DNA of 64,000 nucleotides from Corynebacterium uberis (lineage in GTDB: Bacteria > Actinomycetota > Actinomycetes > Mycobacteriales > Mycobacteriaceae). The DNA is taken from positions 868,001 through 932,000 of the forward strand of contig NZ_CP085051.1 in assembly GCF_020616335.1 (NCBI RefSeq). Direction: 5' to 3'. The notes beneath the pieces are model-generated. The model was not told where the DNA came from, did not search any database, and saw only the letters and a list, made by a program, of their open reading frames with translations. The translations under genes were made by a program, and so were the position numbers. Of this stretch, positions 51,187 through 59,643 are shown piece after piece; position 1 is the stretch's first letter, and the number at the start of each line of letters is the position of its first letter.

Positions 51187-52581
51187 TTAGGCCGCGCGGC
51201 GGCGGCGTCGGAAAGCAAACGAGGCAGCGGCGGCGAGCAGGATGACCGCGCAGACCACCGTCACAGCGAGCACCTGGGTGCGCGCAACGGGGTCGGCGAG
51301 CATGAGGCACACGATGGCCCCCACGGCCGCGGCCGTGGCCCACGCCGCCCAGGGATAGCCCCACATGCGCACGCTGGTGATCTCGCCGCGGCGCTCCAGG
51401 ATCGGGTGAATCCGCAGGTAGGAAGCGATGACCGTGACCCAGATGACCACCAAGCATCCGCCGATGGAGCTGAGCAGGAAGTCCAGCAAGCCCGGCGGAT
51501 TCCACCATTGCAGGCCCACCGAGCCGAAGGCAAAAATCACGGAGAGCACCACCGCGGGGATGGGCACCTGGGCAACGGAGACCTGGCGGAAGATGGCGGG
51601 GGCATCGCCGCGTTCGGCAAGCGAGTAGCACAGCCGCGACGACCCGTACAGCTGCGCATTAAACGCGCTGAGCAGGGCCAAGACAATGACAACCTCCATG
51701 ATTCCCACCACGCCGGGAATGCCCGCCATGTCCAACACCATGGTGAAAGGAGACTCCGCCGCAGTCTGGGCGCCCTTAATCTCCTGCAAGGGCAGCAGGA
51801 AACTAATCACCAGCACCGACCCGATGTAGAACAGCCCGATGCGCCAGATGATCGAATTGACCGCAGTGTGCACGGAGCGCTGCGGATCCTCCGATTCTGC
51901 CGCCGCAATGGTCACCAGCTCGATGCCGCCGAAGGCAAAGGCCACCGCCAGCAGGCCTGCGGCCACGCCAGACACGCCGGAGGGCATGAAGCCTTCCGCC
52001 GTGATGTTGTGGGTGCCCACGAAGGAGTGGCCCGGCAGCCAACCGAAGATCAGGGCCACGCCGATGATGAGGAAGGCGATGATCACGGCAACCTTGACAA
52101 AGGCGAACCAGAACTCAAACTCGCCGAAGCCGCGGACGCTGGCCAGGTTGACGGCGGCCAACACGGCCACCGCAATCAGCGCGGGCACCCAGGCCGGGAT
52201 GCCAAACCAGGCGCCCATGATGGCCGCGGCGCCGGTCATCTCCGCGCCCATGATCATGATCATCATGAACCAGTACAGCCAGCCGACGGAAAAGCCCGCC
52301 CAGGGCCCAAAGGCCTGCTCGGCGTAGGAGGAGAAGGTCCCCGCGGAGGGGCGGGCGGCAACCATCTCGCCGAGCATCCGCATGATCAGGACGGTGATGA
52401 CGCCGGTGACGGCGTAGGCGATGATGACGGCGGGTCCGGCGGCGCGGATGCCCACCCCGGTGCCCAGGAAAAGCCCGGCGCCGATGGCAGAACCCAATCC
52501 CATCATGGTCAGGTGCCGGGTGCGCAGCCCGCGGCCCAGTGCTGCGCCGGTGCCGGCGTCTACGGTGGTGTTGTCTGGCAT
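51187..52581 (-). CDS. Aromatic/amino acid permease, AAT family (copy 3)
   Basis: 464 residues from ATG 52581 (MPDNTTVDAG). Same family blocks, but the helix-5 region differs from copies 1 and 2 (AWFGIPAWVPALIAVAVLAAVNLASVRGFGEFE) and the C-terminus is basic (FAFRRRRRAA). Upstream gene of the triplet, and only 56 bases from the convergent-free TetR gene, which runs in the same direction. Confidence 0.88.
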   Translation of the reverse strand: MPDNTTVDAGTGAALGRGLRTRHLTMMGLGSAIGAGLFLGTGVGIRAAGPAVIIAYAVTGVITVLIMRMLGEMVAARPSAGTFSSYAEQAFGPWAGFSVGWLYWFMMIMIMGAEMTGAAAIMGAWFGIPAWVPALIAVAVLAAVNLASVRGFGEFEFWFAFVKVAVIIAFLIIGVALIFGWLPGHSFVGTHNITAEGFMPSGVSGVAAGLLAVAFAFGGIELVTIAAAESEDPQRSVHTAVNSIIWRIGLFYIGSVLVISFLLPLQEIKGAQTAAESPFTMVLDMAGIPGVVGIMEVVIVLALLSAFNAQLYGSSRLCYSLAERGDAPAIFRQVSVAQVPIPAVVLSVIFAFGSVGLQWWNPPGLLDFLLSSIGGCLVVIWVTVIASYLRIHPILERRGEITSVRMWGYPWAAWATAAAVGAIVCLMLADPVARTQVLAVTVVCAVILLAAAASFAFRRRRRAA

Positions 52582-52637
52582 AGGTGAAACTGTAGCGTGA
52601 ACGAATCCGCACCGGTGCACGAAGTGGCCTGTGTGGT

Positions 52638-53258
52638 CTACTTTTGCTCCTTGCGATCCTGCGCGGGGGAGGGCTGCTGCTTTTCCGCCTGGGAGTGCAG
52701 CCCCTCAAGGTAGAGTGCGACGAGCCACTGGGGCTGGCGCGGGGCAAGCTGGTGGGTGATGTCGGGTAAGGGCCGGGCGATGGAGACAAGCCCTAGGTGA
52801 AAGCGCAGCGGGTCCAGCCCGGCGGGAACTAAAGCGTTGGCTTCGGCGCGGGCTAGGAGGTCTGCATAGGCGGTGTGCACGTTGGACACGATGGTGTCGG
52901 TGAGGTGGCGGGCAAGCTCTTCGTGGCCGTGTTCGAGGAGATAGGGGGTGAAAATGGAGATCAGGGGGACGAGCTGGGAGGTCACTAGATCGCTAATGGT
53001 GTCGTGCCATGCCGTGGCGGGGTTGGCATCCCACTGGGCGTCATGGCGCTGTAGTGCCTGGTAGAAGGCGTCAAGCACGCGTTCTGACATGCCGCTAAAG
53101 AGGCTGAGTCGGTCCGGGAAGTGCCGCTGCACAGTGGCTATGCCCACATGGGCGTGGCGGGCGATAGCGCGAAAGGAGACCTCCGGTCCGCGTTGCGCAA
53201 ATAGCTCCTCGGCGGCATCGAGGATGGCTTCGCGGTTGGCTTGGGCGTCGGCGCGCAT
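52638..53258 (-). CDS. TetR-family regulator
   Basis: 206 residues. The N-terminal HTH REAILDAAEELFAQRGPEVSFRAIARHAHVGIATVQRHFPDRLSLFSGM is TetR-type; the C-terminal domain is predicted to bind a ligand. It is divergent from the membrane-protein gene at 53459, with a long inverted repeat between, and may also be co-transcribed with the permeases downstream. Probable repressor of one or both. Confidence 0.9.
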   Translation of the reverse strand: MRADAQANREAILDAAEELFAQRGPEVSFRAIARHAHVGIATVQRHFPDRLSLFSGMSERVLDAFYQALQRHDAQWDANPATAWHDTISDLVTSQLVPLISIFTPYLLEHGHEELARHLTDTIVSNVHTAYADLLARAEANALVPAGLDPLRFHLGLVSIARPLPDITHQLAPRQPQWLVALYLEGLHSQAEKQQPSPAQDRKEQK

Positions 53259-53265
53259 GAGGGTC

Positions 53266-53292
53266 CTTGGGTTCTTGGGTTTCTTGGGTTTT
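53266..53292. repeat. 9-bp tandem repeat in the tetR leader
   Basis: CTTGGGTT(T/C) occurs three times in tandem just upstream of the tetR start codon. Could be slippage-prone and affect the regulator's translation. Confidence 0.7.
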
Positions 53293-53345
53293 CGGGGCTG
53301 AGGTGGGGGAGTCGGTGTTCTTTTTTAAGGGTATTGCACAGAGAG

Positions 53346-53395
53346 AACCGGCACACTATGATCCGTTTGCGTAAGTGGATCACGGTGTTCCGTTT
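53346..53395. promoter_or_regulatory. Long imperfect inverted repeat, probable TetR operator
   Basis: AACCGGCACACTATGATCC (53346-53364) and GGATCACGGTGTTCCGTTT (53377-53395) match as inverted repeats in 15 of 19 positions, with a 12-base spacer. It sits midway between the divergent tetR and membrane-protein genes, the expected place for the operator. Whether it is one long site or two nested sites cannot be told. Confidence 0.6.
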
Positions 53396-53458
53396 GAATC
53401 GTCGTGGCCATCCTACCTCTGACCCATGACTTTCCGTCCAGCTCAGAAAGGCCCCCTC

Positions 53459-54565
53459 ATGACACACCACCCCGAGCACGCCTCCCCATATGGGGATCTA
53501 CCTGACACCGATGACAACCTTCAGCTCAACCCGGCAGCCCTGGGTGAGCACCGGGAAGCGCAGGAAGCGCAGAAGGCGCAGGAAGCGCAGGAGTCGAAGC
53601 CCCGGAACGCCTGGGCGATTGTTACCGCCCTGGTCGTCGGTCTGCCGGTGGTCATCGCCGCCATGCTCTTTTCCTTCCTTGCCCCCATGAATGCCTCGGG
53701 GCCGCATCACCTGCCTGTAGAGATCGCGGCGCCGGCGCAGGTCGTCGATAAGCTCGATGCCGCGCTCCAGCACCAGCAGCCGGACGCCCTCGATCTGCGC
53801 CACGCCGCAAGCCCCGACGCCGCCCGCGAGGCCGTAGCCCAACGCGAGGCGGTCGGCGCCCTGGTGGTTGACCCCCAGGCCAATCAGGTCACCGTCTACA
53901 CTGCCGCCGCCAACGGCGCGCCTTACGGCCAGCTGCTCACCGGCGTGGCAGAAAGCTTCCGGGTCCAAGGAATGGACGTGACCTCCACCGACGTGGCCCC
54001 GCTGACGGAGAAGGATCCCTCCGGCACCGGCCTGAGCGCGCTTGGTTTGCCCCTTGCTTTCGGCGGGATGGTCTCGGGCGCATTGATTACCCTGCTGCTG
54101 CGCCGGCGCGCCGTGTGGGAGAAACTGTGCGGCGTCATCGGAGTGAGCCTGGTCGGCGGTTTCATCGTCTCCGCGATCCTGACCTGGGGTTACGGGACCC
54201 TTGATGCGAACGTGTGGGCCACCACCGCCACCATCGCGGCAGGTATCGCCGCGACGTCCTTTGTGGCCACCGGGCTCGGATCGTGGCTTGGCCTGGGCGG
54301 GGTGGGTATCGCCGCGATCCTGACCATCTTCGTGTCCAACCCGCTGTCCGGCCTGGCCACCGGATGGTGGTGGCTGCCGCAAGGTTGGGGCGCGCTGGGC
54401 CAGTGGATGCCCATCGGCGCGGCCGGGCACGCGCTGCGCTCGGTGGCCTTCTTCGACGGCGCGGGTGCCACGCAGCAGTGGTGGGCGCTGGCCTTGTGGA
54501 TCCTGGTTGGTGCGGCGGTGCTGGTGTGGGGAGAAAGCCGCAAACCGGCGTCCCGCGTAGGCTAA
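53459..54565 (+). CDS. YhgE/ABC-2-like membrane protein
   Basis: 368 residues. A cytosolic N-terminus with a charged EAQEAQKAQEAQE repeat (coded by GCGCAGGAA-type units) precedes helix 1 (AIVTALVVGLPVVIAAMLFSF). A large external loop of about 140 residues follows (MNASGPHHLPVEIAAPAQVVDKL...), then five C-terminal helices. This 1+5 layout with external domain resembles ABC-2/YhgE-type membrane proteins; no ATPase is adjacent. Divergent from tetR, so probably its target. Confidence 0.75.
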   Translation: MTHHPEHASPYGDLPDTDDNLQLNPAALGEHREAQEAQKAQEAQESKPRNAWAIVTALVVGLPVVIAAMLFSFLAPMNASGPHHLPVEIAAPAQVVDKLDAALQHQQPDALDLRHAASPDAAREAVAQREAVGALVVDPQANQVTVYTAAANGAPYGQLLTGVAESFRVQGMDVTSTDVAPLTEKDPSGTGLSALGLPLAFGGMVSGALITLLLRRRAVWEKLCGVIGVSLVGGFIVSAILTWGYGTLDANVWATTATIAAGIAATSFVATGLGSWLGLGGVGIAAILTIFVSNPLSGLATGWWWLPQGWGALGQWMPIGAAGHALRSVAFFDGAGATQQWWALALWILVGAAVLVWGESRKPASRVG

Positions 54566-54571
54566 CGGGGC

Positions 54572-55774
54572 ATGAACAGCCCGCGTCACGCCCGCCCCGA
54601 AGAGCCCTCCTCGCCCGCTGAGGCCAACCAGCAACCCCTGCCCCGGCTAGACCTGTGCGCAGACCCCGTCGCCCTGACCCAGGCCTTGGTGGACATTCCC
54701 AGCGAGTCACACAAGGAGGCCCGCATTGCCGATGCCATTGAGGCCGCGCTGCGCGCCCAGTTCGGCGACGCCGGGGCGCAGGCGGGCGCACCCGCACCCA
54801 TTGAGATCCTGCGGGTGCGCAACAACGTGCTCGCCCGCACACATCGCGGTTTAGACCAGCGGGTGATCCTGGCCGGGCACATCGATACGGTGCCCATCGC
54901 CGATAACGTCCCCTCGCGGCTGGACCACGGCATTCTCCACGGCTGCGGGTCGGTGGATATGAAATCCGGCATGGCCGTCTACCTGCATGCTTTTGCCACG
55001 CTCGCCCGCAGCGCAGACTTGAGCCGCGACCTCACGCTGATCTGCTACGAGGCTGAAGAGGTCGCCTCCCAATACAACGGCCTGGCCTACATTCAGCGCG
55101 AGCTACCGGACTGGCTGCACGCGGACCTGGCCCTGCTGGGGGAGCCCACTGGCGGCGACATCGAGGCCGGCTGCCAGGGCTCCATCCGGCTGAGAATCAC
55201 CGCCCGCGGCACCCGGGCGCATTCTGCGCGCGCCTGGCTGGGTGATAACGCCATCCACCGCCTGACCCCGGTGCTCAAGCGGGTGGCGGACTACCAGCCG
55301 CGCGATGCCGTCGACCTGGGCGGGTGCGTCTACCGGGAGGGACTCAACGTGGTCCACGTCGAAGGCGGGGTGGCCACCAACACCATCCCGGATGAGGCCT
55401 GGTGCTTTGTCAACTTCCGCTTCGCCCCGGATCGCTCCACCGACGAGGCGATGGCCCACCTGCTCGACGTGTTGGCCTTGGGCGATGATGATCAGCTGTC
55501 CTGGGAGCCTGATGACGTCTCCGCCGCCGCGCACCCCGGCCTGGGCAGCCCCGTCACCCAGGAGCTTATCGACGCCCTCGGGGGCACCGTGCGCGCCAAA
55601 TACGGCTGGACCGACGTCGCCCGGTTCGCGGCCGCGGGAGTGCCCGCCCTGAACCTTGGCTGCGGCGACCCCGGGTACGCGCATAAGCGCGATGAGCAGT
55701 GCCCTGTCGAACACATCACGCGGGTAGCGCACGCTTTGAGCATCTACCTCACCGCGCGTACCCAGCAATCCTGA
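54572..55774 (+). CDS. dapE: Succinyl-diaminopimelate desuccinylase
   Basis: 400 residues, M20 metallopeptidase family. Removes succinate to give L,L-DAP. Metal and catalytic motifs: AGHIDTVP (near residue 104), [12 protein letters not shown] (D near 128), [10 protein letters not shown] (E pair near 160), GEPTGG and [14 protein letters not shown] at the end. A 25-residue N-terminal extension precedes the core. A 13-mer copy at 55564 codes LIDA. Confidence 0.92.
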   Translation: MNSPRHARPEEPSSPAEANQQPLPRLDLCADPVALTQALVDIPSESHKEARIADAIEAALRAQFGDAGAQAGAPAPIEILRVRNNVLARTHRGLDQRVILAGHIDTVPIADNVPSRLDHGILHGCGSVDMKSGMAVYLHAFATLARSADLSRDLTLICYEAEEVASQYNGLAYIQRELPDWLHADLALLGEPTGGDIEAGCQGSIRLRITARGTRAHSARAWLGDNAIHRLTPVLKRVADYQPRDAVDLGGCVYREGLNVVHVEGGVATNTIPDEAWCFVNFRFAPDRSTDEAMAHLLDVLALGDDDQLSWEPDDVSAAAHPGLGSPVTQELIDALGGTVRAKYGWTDVARFAAAGVPALNLGCGDPGYAHKRDEQCPVEHITRVAHALSIYLTARTQQS

Positions 55775-55798
55775 GCCCAAGGCGCTAGGTTGTCATCC

Positions 55799-56560
55799 GT
55801 GGCAGCAGAGAAAAACCCAACCCCAGACAAACAGCGCATGTTGCGCGGACCCCTGCTCGTGCGTGCAGAAGGCGCCGAGCAGGAATCCACCTATGATCAG
55901 CGCCTCCTGGAGCTGCGGGCCGACCATGACTGGATGCACGCGGACCCGTGGCGCATCCTGCGCATCCAATCGGAGTTCGTCGCCGGCTTTGATGCCCTGG
56001 CGGACCTGCCGCGGGCGGTCAGCGTCTTCGGCTCCGCCCGCATCCCCCGCGACCACCCCTACTACGCGCTGGGGGTGGAGGTCGGCCGCCAGCTCGCCCG
56101 GGCGGACTATGCCGTCATCACCGGCGGGGGACCAGGCCTGATGGAGGCCCCCAACCGTGGCGCCAGCGAGGTCGGCGGATTGTCCGTAGGCCTGGGCATC
56201 GAGTTGCCCCACGAGCAACACCTCAACGCCTACGTCGACCTGGGGCTCAACTTCCGGTACTTCTTTGTCCGCAAGACCATGTTCCTGAAGTACTCCCAGG
56301 GCTTCGTGTGCTTGCCGGGCGGCTTTGGCACCCTGGATGAGCTTTTCGAGGTGCTGTGCATGGTGCAGACCGGCAAGGTCACCCACTATCCGATCGTGCT
56401 CATTGGCACCGAGTTCTGGTCGGGGCTCATCGAGTGGATTCGCGAGCGCCTGGTCAGCGAAAAGCTCATCAACGCCGATGACCTCGACCACCTCATGGTC
56501 ACCGATTCCCCGCAGGAGGCCGTCGACCACATCAGGCGGGCGCATGCGGCACGGCGCTAA
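55799..56560 (+). CDS. TIGR00730/LOG-family Rossmann protein
   Basis: About 253 residues (GTG 55799; TTG 55790 also possible). SVFGSARIPRDHPYY, GGGPGLMEAPNRGA and the LPGGFGTLDELFEVL motif mark the LOG/YgdH-like family. Relatives release cytokinins or cleave nucleotide 5'-monophosphates to ribose 5-phosphate and base. Between dapE and folP2, as in M. tuberculosis. Confidence 0.9.
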   Translation: MAAEKNPTPDKQRMLRGPLLVRAEGAEQESTYDQRLLELRADHDWMHADPWRILRIQSEFVAGFDALADLPRAVSVFGSARIPRDHPYYALGVEVGRQLARADYAVITGGGPGLMEAPNRGASEVGGLSVGLGIELPHEQHLNAYVDLGLNFRYFFVRKTMFLKYSQGFVCLPGGFGTLDELFEVLCMVQTGKVTHYPIVLIGTEFWSGLIEWIRERLVSEKLINADDLDHLMVTDSPQEAVDHIRRAHAARR

Positions 56561-56604
56561 CGCGGTCGCGGGCAGCGGTGGGCCTACCAGGTAGGTTAGG
56601 GCCC

Positions 56605-57441
56605 ATGCCTGCTCCGCTTGCTGCCGTCATGGCGATTATCAACCGCACCCCCGACTCTTTCTATGACCAGGGCGCCACCCACGCCTGGGATGCGGCCCTT
56701 GAGCGAGTCGACCAGGTCATCGCGCAGGGTGCGGACATCGTCGATGTGGGGGGAGTCAAGGCCGGTCCGGGCCAGGAGGTCAGCGCCGCCGAGGAAGCCG
56801 CCCGAGTGGTGGACTTCATCGCCGCCGTCCATGAGCGCCACCCGGAGGTGGTTATCTCAGTAGACACGTGGCGCGCTGGCGTCGCGGAGGCCGCCATTGC
56901 CGCCGGGGCCGGGTTGATTAACGATACCTGGGCGGGGGCCGACCCGGAGCTCGTCGAGGTAGCCGGCCAGCATCGGGTCGGCTACGTGTGCTCGCACACC
57001 GGCGGCGCGGTACCGCGGACGCGCCCGCACCGCGTCCACTACGACGACGTGGTGGCAGACGTCATCGCCACCACCGACGCGTTGGCGCGCCGGGCCGCTG
57101 AGTGCGGGGTTCCGCCGGAGCGCATCTACATTGACCCCACCCATGATTTTGGTAAAAACACGTTCCACGGCCTTGAGCTGCTGCGCCGTGTCGACGAGTT
57201 GGTGGCCACCGGGTGGCCGGTGCTCATGGCCCTGTCCAACAAGGATTTTGTGGGGGAGACTGTGGCCCGCCCGGTGCGGGAGCGACTGGCGGGCACCCTG
57301 GCGGCCACGGCGTGGGCGGCGGCGCGCGGGGTGGCGGCCTTCCGCGTACACGAGGTAGCCCAGACCGTCGATGTGCTGCAGATGACGGCGGCCATTCAGG
57401 GCCAGGTGGCGCCGCTGGCCACGATCCGAGGATTGGCATGA
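56605..57441 (+). CDS. folP2: Dihydropteroate synthase homologue, FolP2 type
   Basis: 278 residues, TIM-barrel pterin-binding family: MAIINRTPDSFYDQGAT, DVGGVKAGPGQEVS, SVDTWRAGVA, INDTWAGADP, and a Gln/Lys-bearing PTHDFGKNT. These are the FolP2 variants seen next to gpgS in actinobacteria; the mycobacterial FolP2 has no proven dihydropteroate synthase activity, so folate synthesis is not a safe call. ATGA overlap with gpgS. Confidence 0.85.
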   Translation: MPAPLAAVMAIINRTPDSFYDQGATHAWDAALERVDQVIAQGADIVDVGGVKAGPGQEVSAAEEAARVVDFIAAVHERHPEVVISVDTWRAGVAEAAIAAGAGLINDTWAGADPELVEVAGQHRVGYVCSHTGGAVPRTRPHRVHYDDVVADVIATTDALARRAAECGVPPERIYIDPTHDFGKNTFHGLELLRRVDELVATGWPVLMALSNKDFVGETVARPVRERLAGTLAATAWAAARGVAAFRVHEVAQTVDVLQMTAAIQGQVAPLATIRGLA

Positions 57442-58193
57442 TGCGCCACGTCAGCGTGGTCATCCCCGCGCTCAATGAGCAGGACACGGTAGCCGGGGTG
57501 GTGGCGGCCGCGCTCGCCGACCATCCGGGCGAGGTGCTGGTCATCGATTCTGATTCGCAGGATGCCACCGCCAGTCGTGCCGAGCGCGCCGGGGCGCGGG
57601 TAGTCCATTGGACCCGGGACGTGTTGCCGCAGGTTGCCCCGTGGTCGGGCAAGGGGGAGGCCCTGTGGCGCGGCGTGGCCGCAGCGAGCGGCGAGGTGGT
57701 GGTCTTCATGGATGCGGACCTGAAGGACCCGCGACCGGGGATGGTGGCGGCCCTGGCCGCACCGTTTGCGGACCCCCGCGTGGCTATGGTGCGGGCCCGA
57801 TACCAGCGCCGCCTCAACGGGGTCGTGGGGGAGGGCGGCCGGGTTACCGAACTGACGGCGCGCCCCCTGCTCAGCGCGCTGTTTCCCGAGCTCGCACACA
57901 TTGGCCAACCGCTGGGCGGCGAATACGCGCTGTGCACCCGCGTTGCCCGTGAGCTGCCCTTCATCGCGGGCTATGGGGTTGAGGCTGGATTGCTTATCGA
58001 CGTCGCCCGGGCCTACTCGCCGGCAGCCATCGCCGAGGTGGACTTGGGGGTGCGGGCCCACCGGAACCGCCCGCTGGCCCAGTTGCGGGGGACCGCCGAC
58101 GACGTGGCGCGTGCATTATTGCAGCGTGCAGGGGTTGCAGGCGTGCAAGTACGGGAACGCCCGCCATTGTCACGTATGATCAACTGCGATTAA
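57438..58193 (+). CDS. gpgS: Glucosyl-3-phosphoglycerate synthase
   Basis: 251 residues, GT-A fold (GT81). Transfers glucose from a sugar nucleotide to 3-phosphoglycerate, the first step to methylglucose or glucosylglycerate polysaccharides in actinobacteria. VVIPALNEQDTV, VVVFMDADLKDPRP (metal-binding D-x-D) and the substrate loop QPLGGEYALCTRVARELPFIAGYGVEAGLLID are characteristic. ATG 57438 overlaps the folP2 stop. Confidence 0.88.
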   Translation: MMRHVSVVIPALNEQDTVAGVVAAALADHPGEVLVIDSDSQDATASRAERAGARVVHWTRDVLPQVAPWSGKGEALWRGVAAASGEVVVFMDADLKDPRPGMVAALAAPFADPRVAMVRARYQRRLNGVVGEGGRVTELTARPLLSALFPELAHIGQPLGGEYALCTRVARELPFIAGYGVEAGLLIDVARAYSPAAIAEVDLGVRAHRNRPLAQLRGTADDVARALLQRAGVAGVQVRERPPLSRMINCD

Positions 58194-58243
58194 ACGCCCC
58201 TGCCCTGTTACTGACTTTTAAGGAAGCGAGCTTCTCCGAGACT

Positions 58244-58528
58244 ATGTTTGCGCTCTGGATCCTGCTCATCGTCGTTTTGCTCCTCCTCATTGTGCTGGGC
58301 ACGTGGTTGTGGGGAACTATTTTTGGCCGTGGAGAGGTCACCGAACCCCTGGAGGCGCCGGAGAAGGTGCGGGAGCAGAATGCGCAGGCGGTGGCCGAAG
58401 GGCGGGTGGATGACCTGCGCTTCGCGGTGGTCGTGCGCGGGTACCGCCAGGATCAAGTGGACCCCGTTATTGCGCAACTTGCGGAGCGAATCGCAGTTTT
58501 GGAATCCCGACTTAAGGGAAACGACTAA
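58244..58528 (+). CDS. DivIVA-domain small membrane protein
   Basis: 94 residues: one N-terminal helix (FALWILLIVVLLLLIVLGTWLWG), then a short DivIVA-like region (DDLRFAVVVRGYRQDQVDPVIAQLAERIAVLESRLK). Proteins of this layout sit at this place in corynebacteria and mycobacteria (Rv1209-like). Role unknown; pole or septum localisation is possible from family. Confidence 0.82.
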   Translation: MFALWILLIVVLLLLIVLGTWLWGTIFGRGEVTEPLEAPEKVREQNAQAVAEGRVDDLRFAVVVRGYRQDQVDPVIAQLAERIAVLESRLKGND

Positions 58529-58579
58529 GCTGGATTGGGTATCCCCATAGAGCAGTTCAAGTAAGGAGCCTGACTTTTT

Positions 58580-58747
58580 ATGGCAGCGATGAAGCCCCGC
58601 ACTGGTAGCGGAGACATGGAAGCGGTCCTGGAAAACCGAAAGATCGTCATGCGCATCCCCTCCGATGGAGGCGGCCGCTTGGTCATTGAGATGAGTAAGG
58701 AGGAGGCCGCCGAGCTGGGCGGCCTGCTCACCGAGGCGGCCCAGTAG
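58580..58747 (+). CDS. DUF3117 protein
   Basis: 55 residues: MAAMKPRTGSGDMEAVLENR followed by KIVMRIPSDGGGRLVIEMSK and EEAAELGGLLTEAAQ. A near-invariant small actinobacterial protein; GTAAGGAG is the ribosome site 10 bases upstream. Function unknown. Too short for many gene callers, but position and conservation (Rv1211-like) make it certain. Confidence 0.92.
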   Translation: MAAMKPRTGSGDMEAVLENRKIVMRIPSDGGGRLVIEMSKEEAAELGGLLTEAAQ

Positions 58748-58763
58748 GAGCACGCAGACCCCC

Positions 58764-59636
58764 ATGCTCGCAGACGTCATCGATGTGCTCGCCGATCCCG
58801 TTGACGGGACCCCGCTGGCCGGGGCGGATAATTTTAGCCGCCTCGTGTCTACCTCGGGCCACAGTTACGATGTGGCCCGACAAGGCTATGTCACCTTAAC
58901 CGGGGGCGCGGGCCTGCGCCATAAGGGCGATGATGGTGAGATGATCGCCCACCGGGAGACCTTCCTGTCGAGCGGTCATTTTGCGCCCTTTGTGGAGGCG
59001 GTGACCGAGTCCGTCCACGACGCCCTCGATGAGGCCGCCGTGCCGGATGATGCGTCCCCGGTGATCTGCGAGGTCGGTGCCGGCACGGGCTACTACCTGT
59101 CCCACACGTTGGACTCTGTGCTCGGTGCGCGCGGTGTGGGATTAGACGTGTCCGTCGCCGCCGCCCGTCACCTGGCCAAGTGCCATCCGCGGGTGGGCGC
59201 GGTGGTAGCTGATGCGTGGTCGCGCTTGCCGCTGCGCGATGAGTCCATTGACGCTATTACCGTCATTTTTGCCCCGCGTAACGCCGCCGAATTTGCCCGG
59301 GTGCTCAAGCCGGGCGGCCAGGTCATCGTCCTGACCGCGGACACCGGTCACCTGGCGGAGCTGCGCGCGCCGCTGGGAATTATTGATGTGGAAAAGGGCA
59401 AGGTGGATCGCCTTATTGAGCAGGCTCGCGGCCACCTGGTCCCGGTGGGGGAGCCGGAACACATCACCTTTGCCATGGATCTTGATCAGGCGGCCATCGC
59501 CGCCCAGATTGGGATGAGCCCCTCGGCGCGCCACATTGACCCGGAGGTTCTTGCCGGGCGCATTGCCGAGTTGCCCAGCACCATGAAGGTCACCGCGCAC
59601 GCCAACATCACCCGGTTGGCGCGCGCCGACGCCTAA
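58764..59636 (+). CDS. RlmA-like 23S rRNA (guanine-N1) methyltransferase homologue
   Basis: 290 residues with a class-I methyltransferase fold: VICEVGAGTGYYLSHTL (SAM site), FAPRNAAEFARVLKPGGQVIVLT. The N-terminus ADPVDGTPLAGADNFSRLVSTSGHSYDVARQGYVTLT has the RlmA layout (GHSFDxARxGYV) but lacks the four zinc-binding cysteines of RlmA(I)/TlrB. 7-base gap to the convergent GH32-like gene. Confidence 0.85.
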   Translation: MLADVIDVLADPVDGTPLAGADNFSRLVSTSGHSYDVARQGYVTLTGGAGLRHKGDDGEMIAHRETFLSSGHFAPFVEAVTESVHDALDEAAVPDDASPVICEVGAGTGYYLSHTLDSVLGARGVGLDVSVAAARHLAKCHPRVGAVVADAWSRLPLRDESIDAITVIFAPRNAAEFARVLKPGGQVIVLTADTGHLAELRAPLGIIDVEKGKVDRLIEQARGHLVPVGEPEHITFAMDLDQAAIAAQIGMSPSARHIDPEVLAGRIAELPSTMKVTAHANITRLARADA

Positions 59637-59643
59637 GGCCCGG

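Noticed and set aside
51169..52587. 472-codon plus-strand frame opposite the third permease
   Set aside because: Composed mostly of His/Gly/Asp/Arg with no fold features; shadow of the permease gene.
4274..55576. Reading the repeated 13-mer as a conserved protein motif
   Set aside because: It appears in different frames, on both strands and in intergenic DNA, so a shared peptide cannot be the cause.
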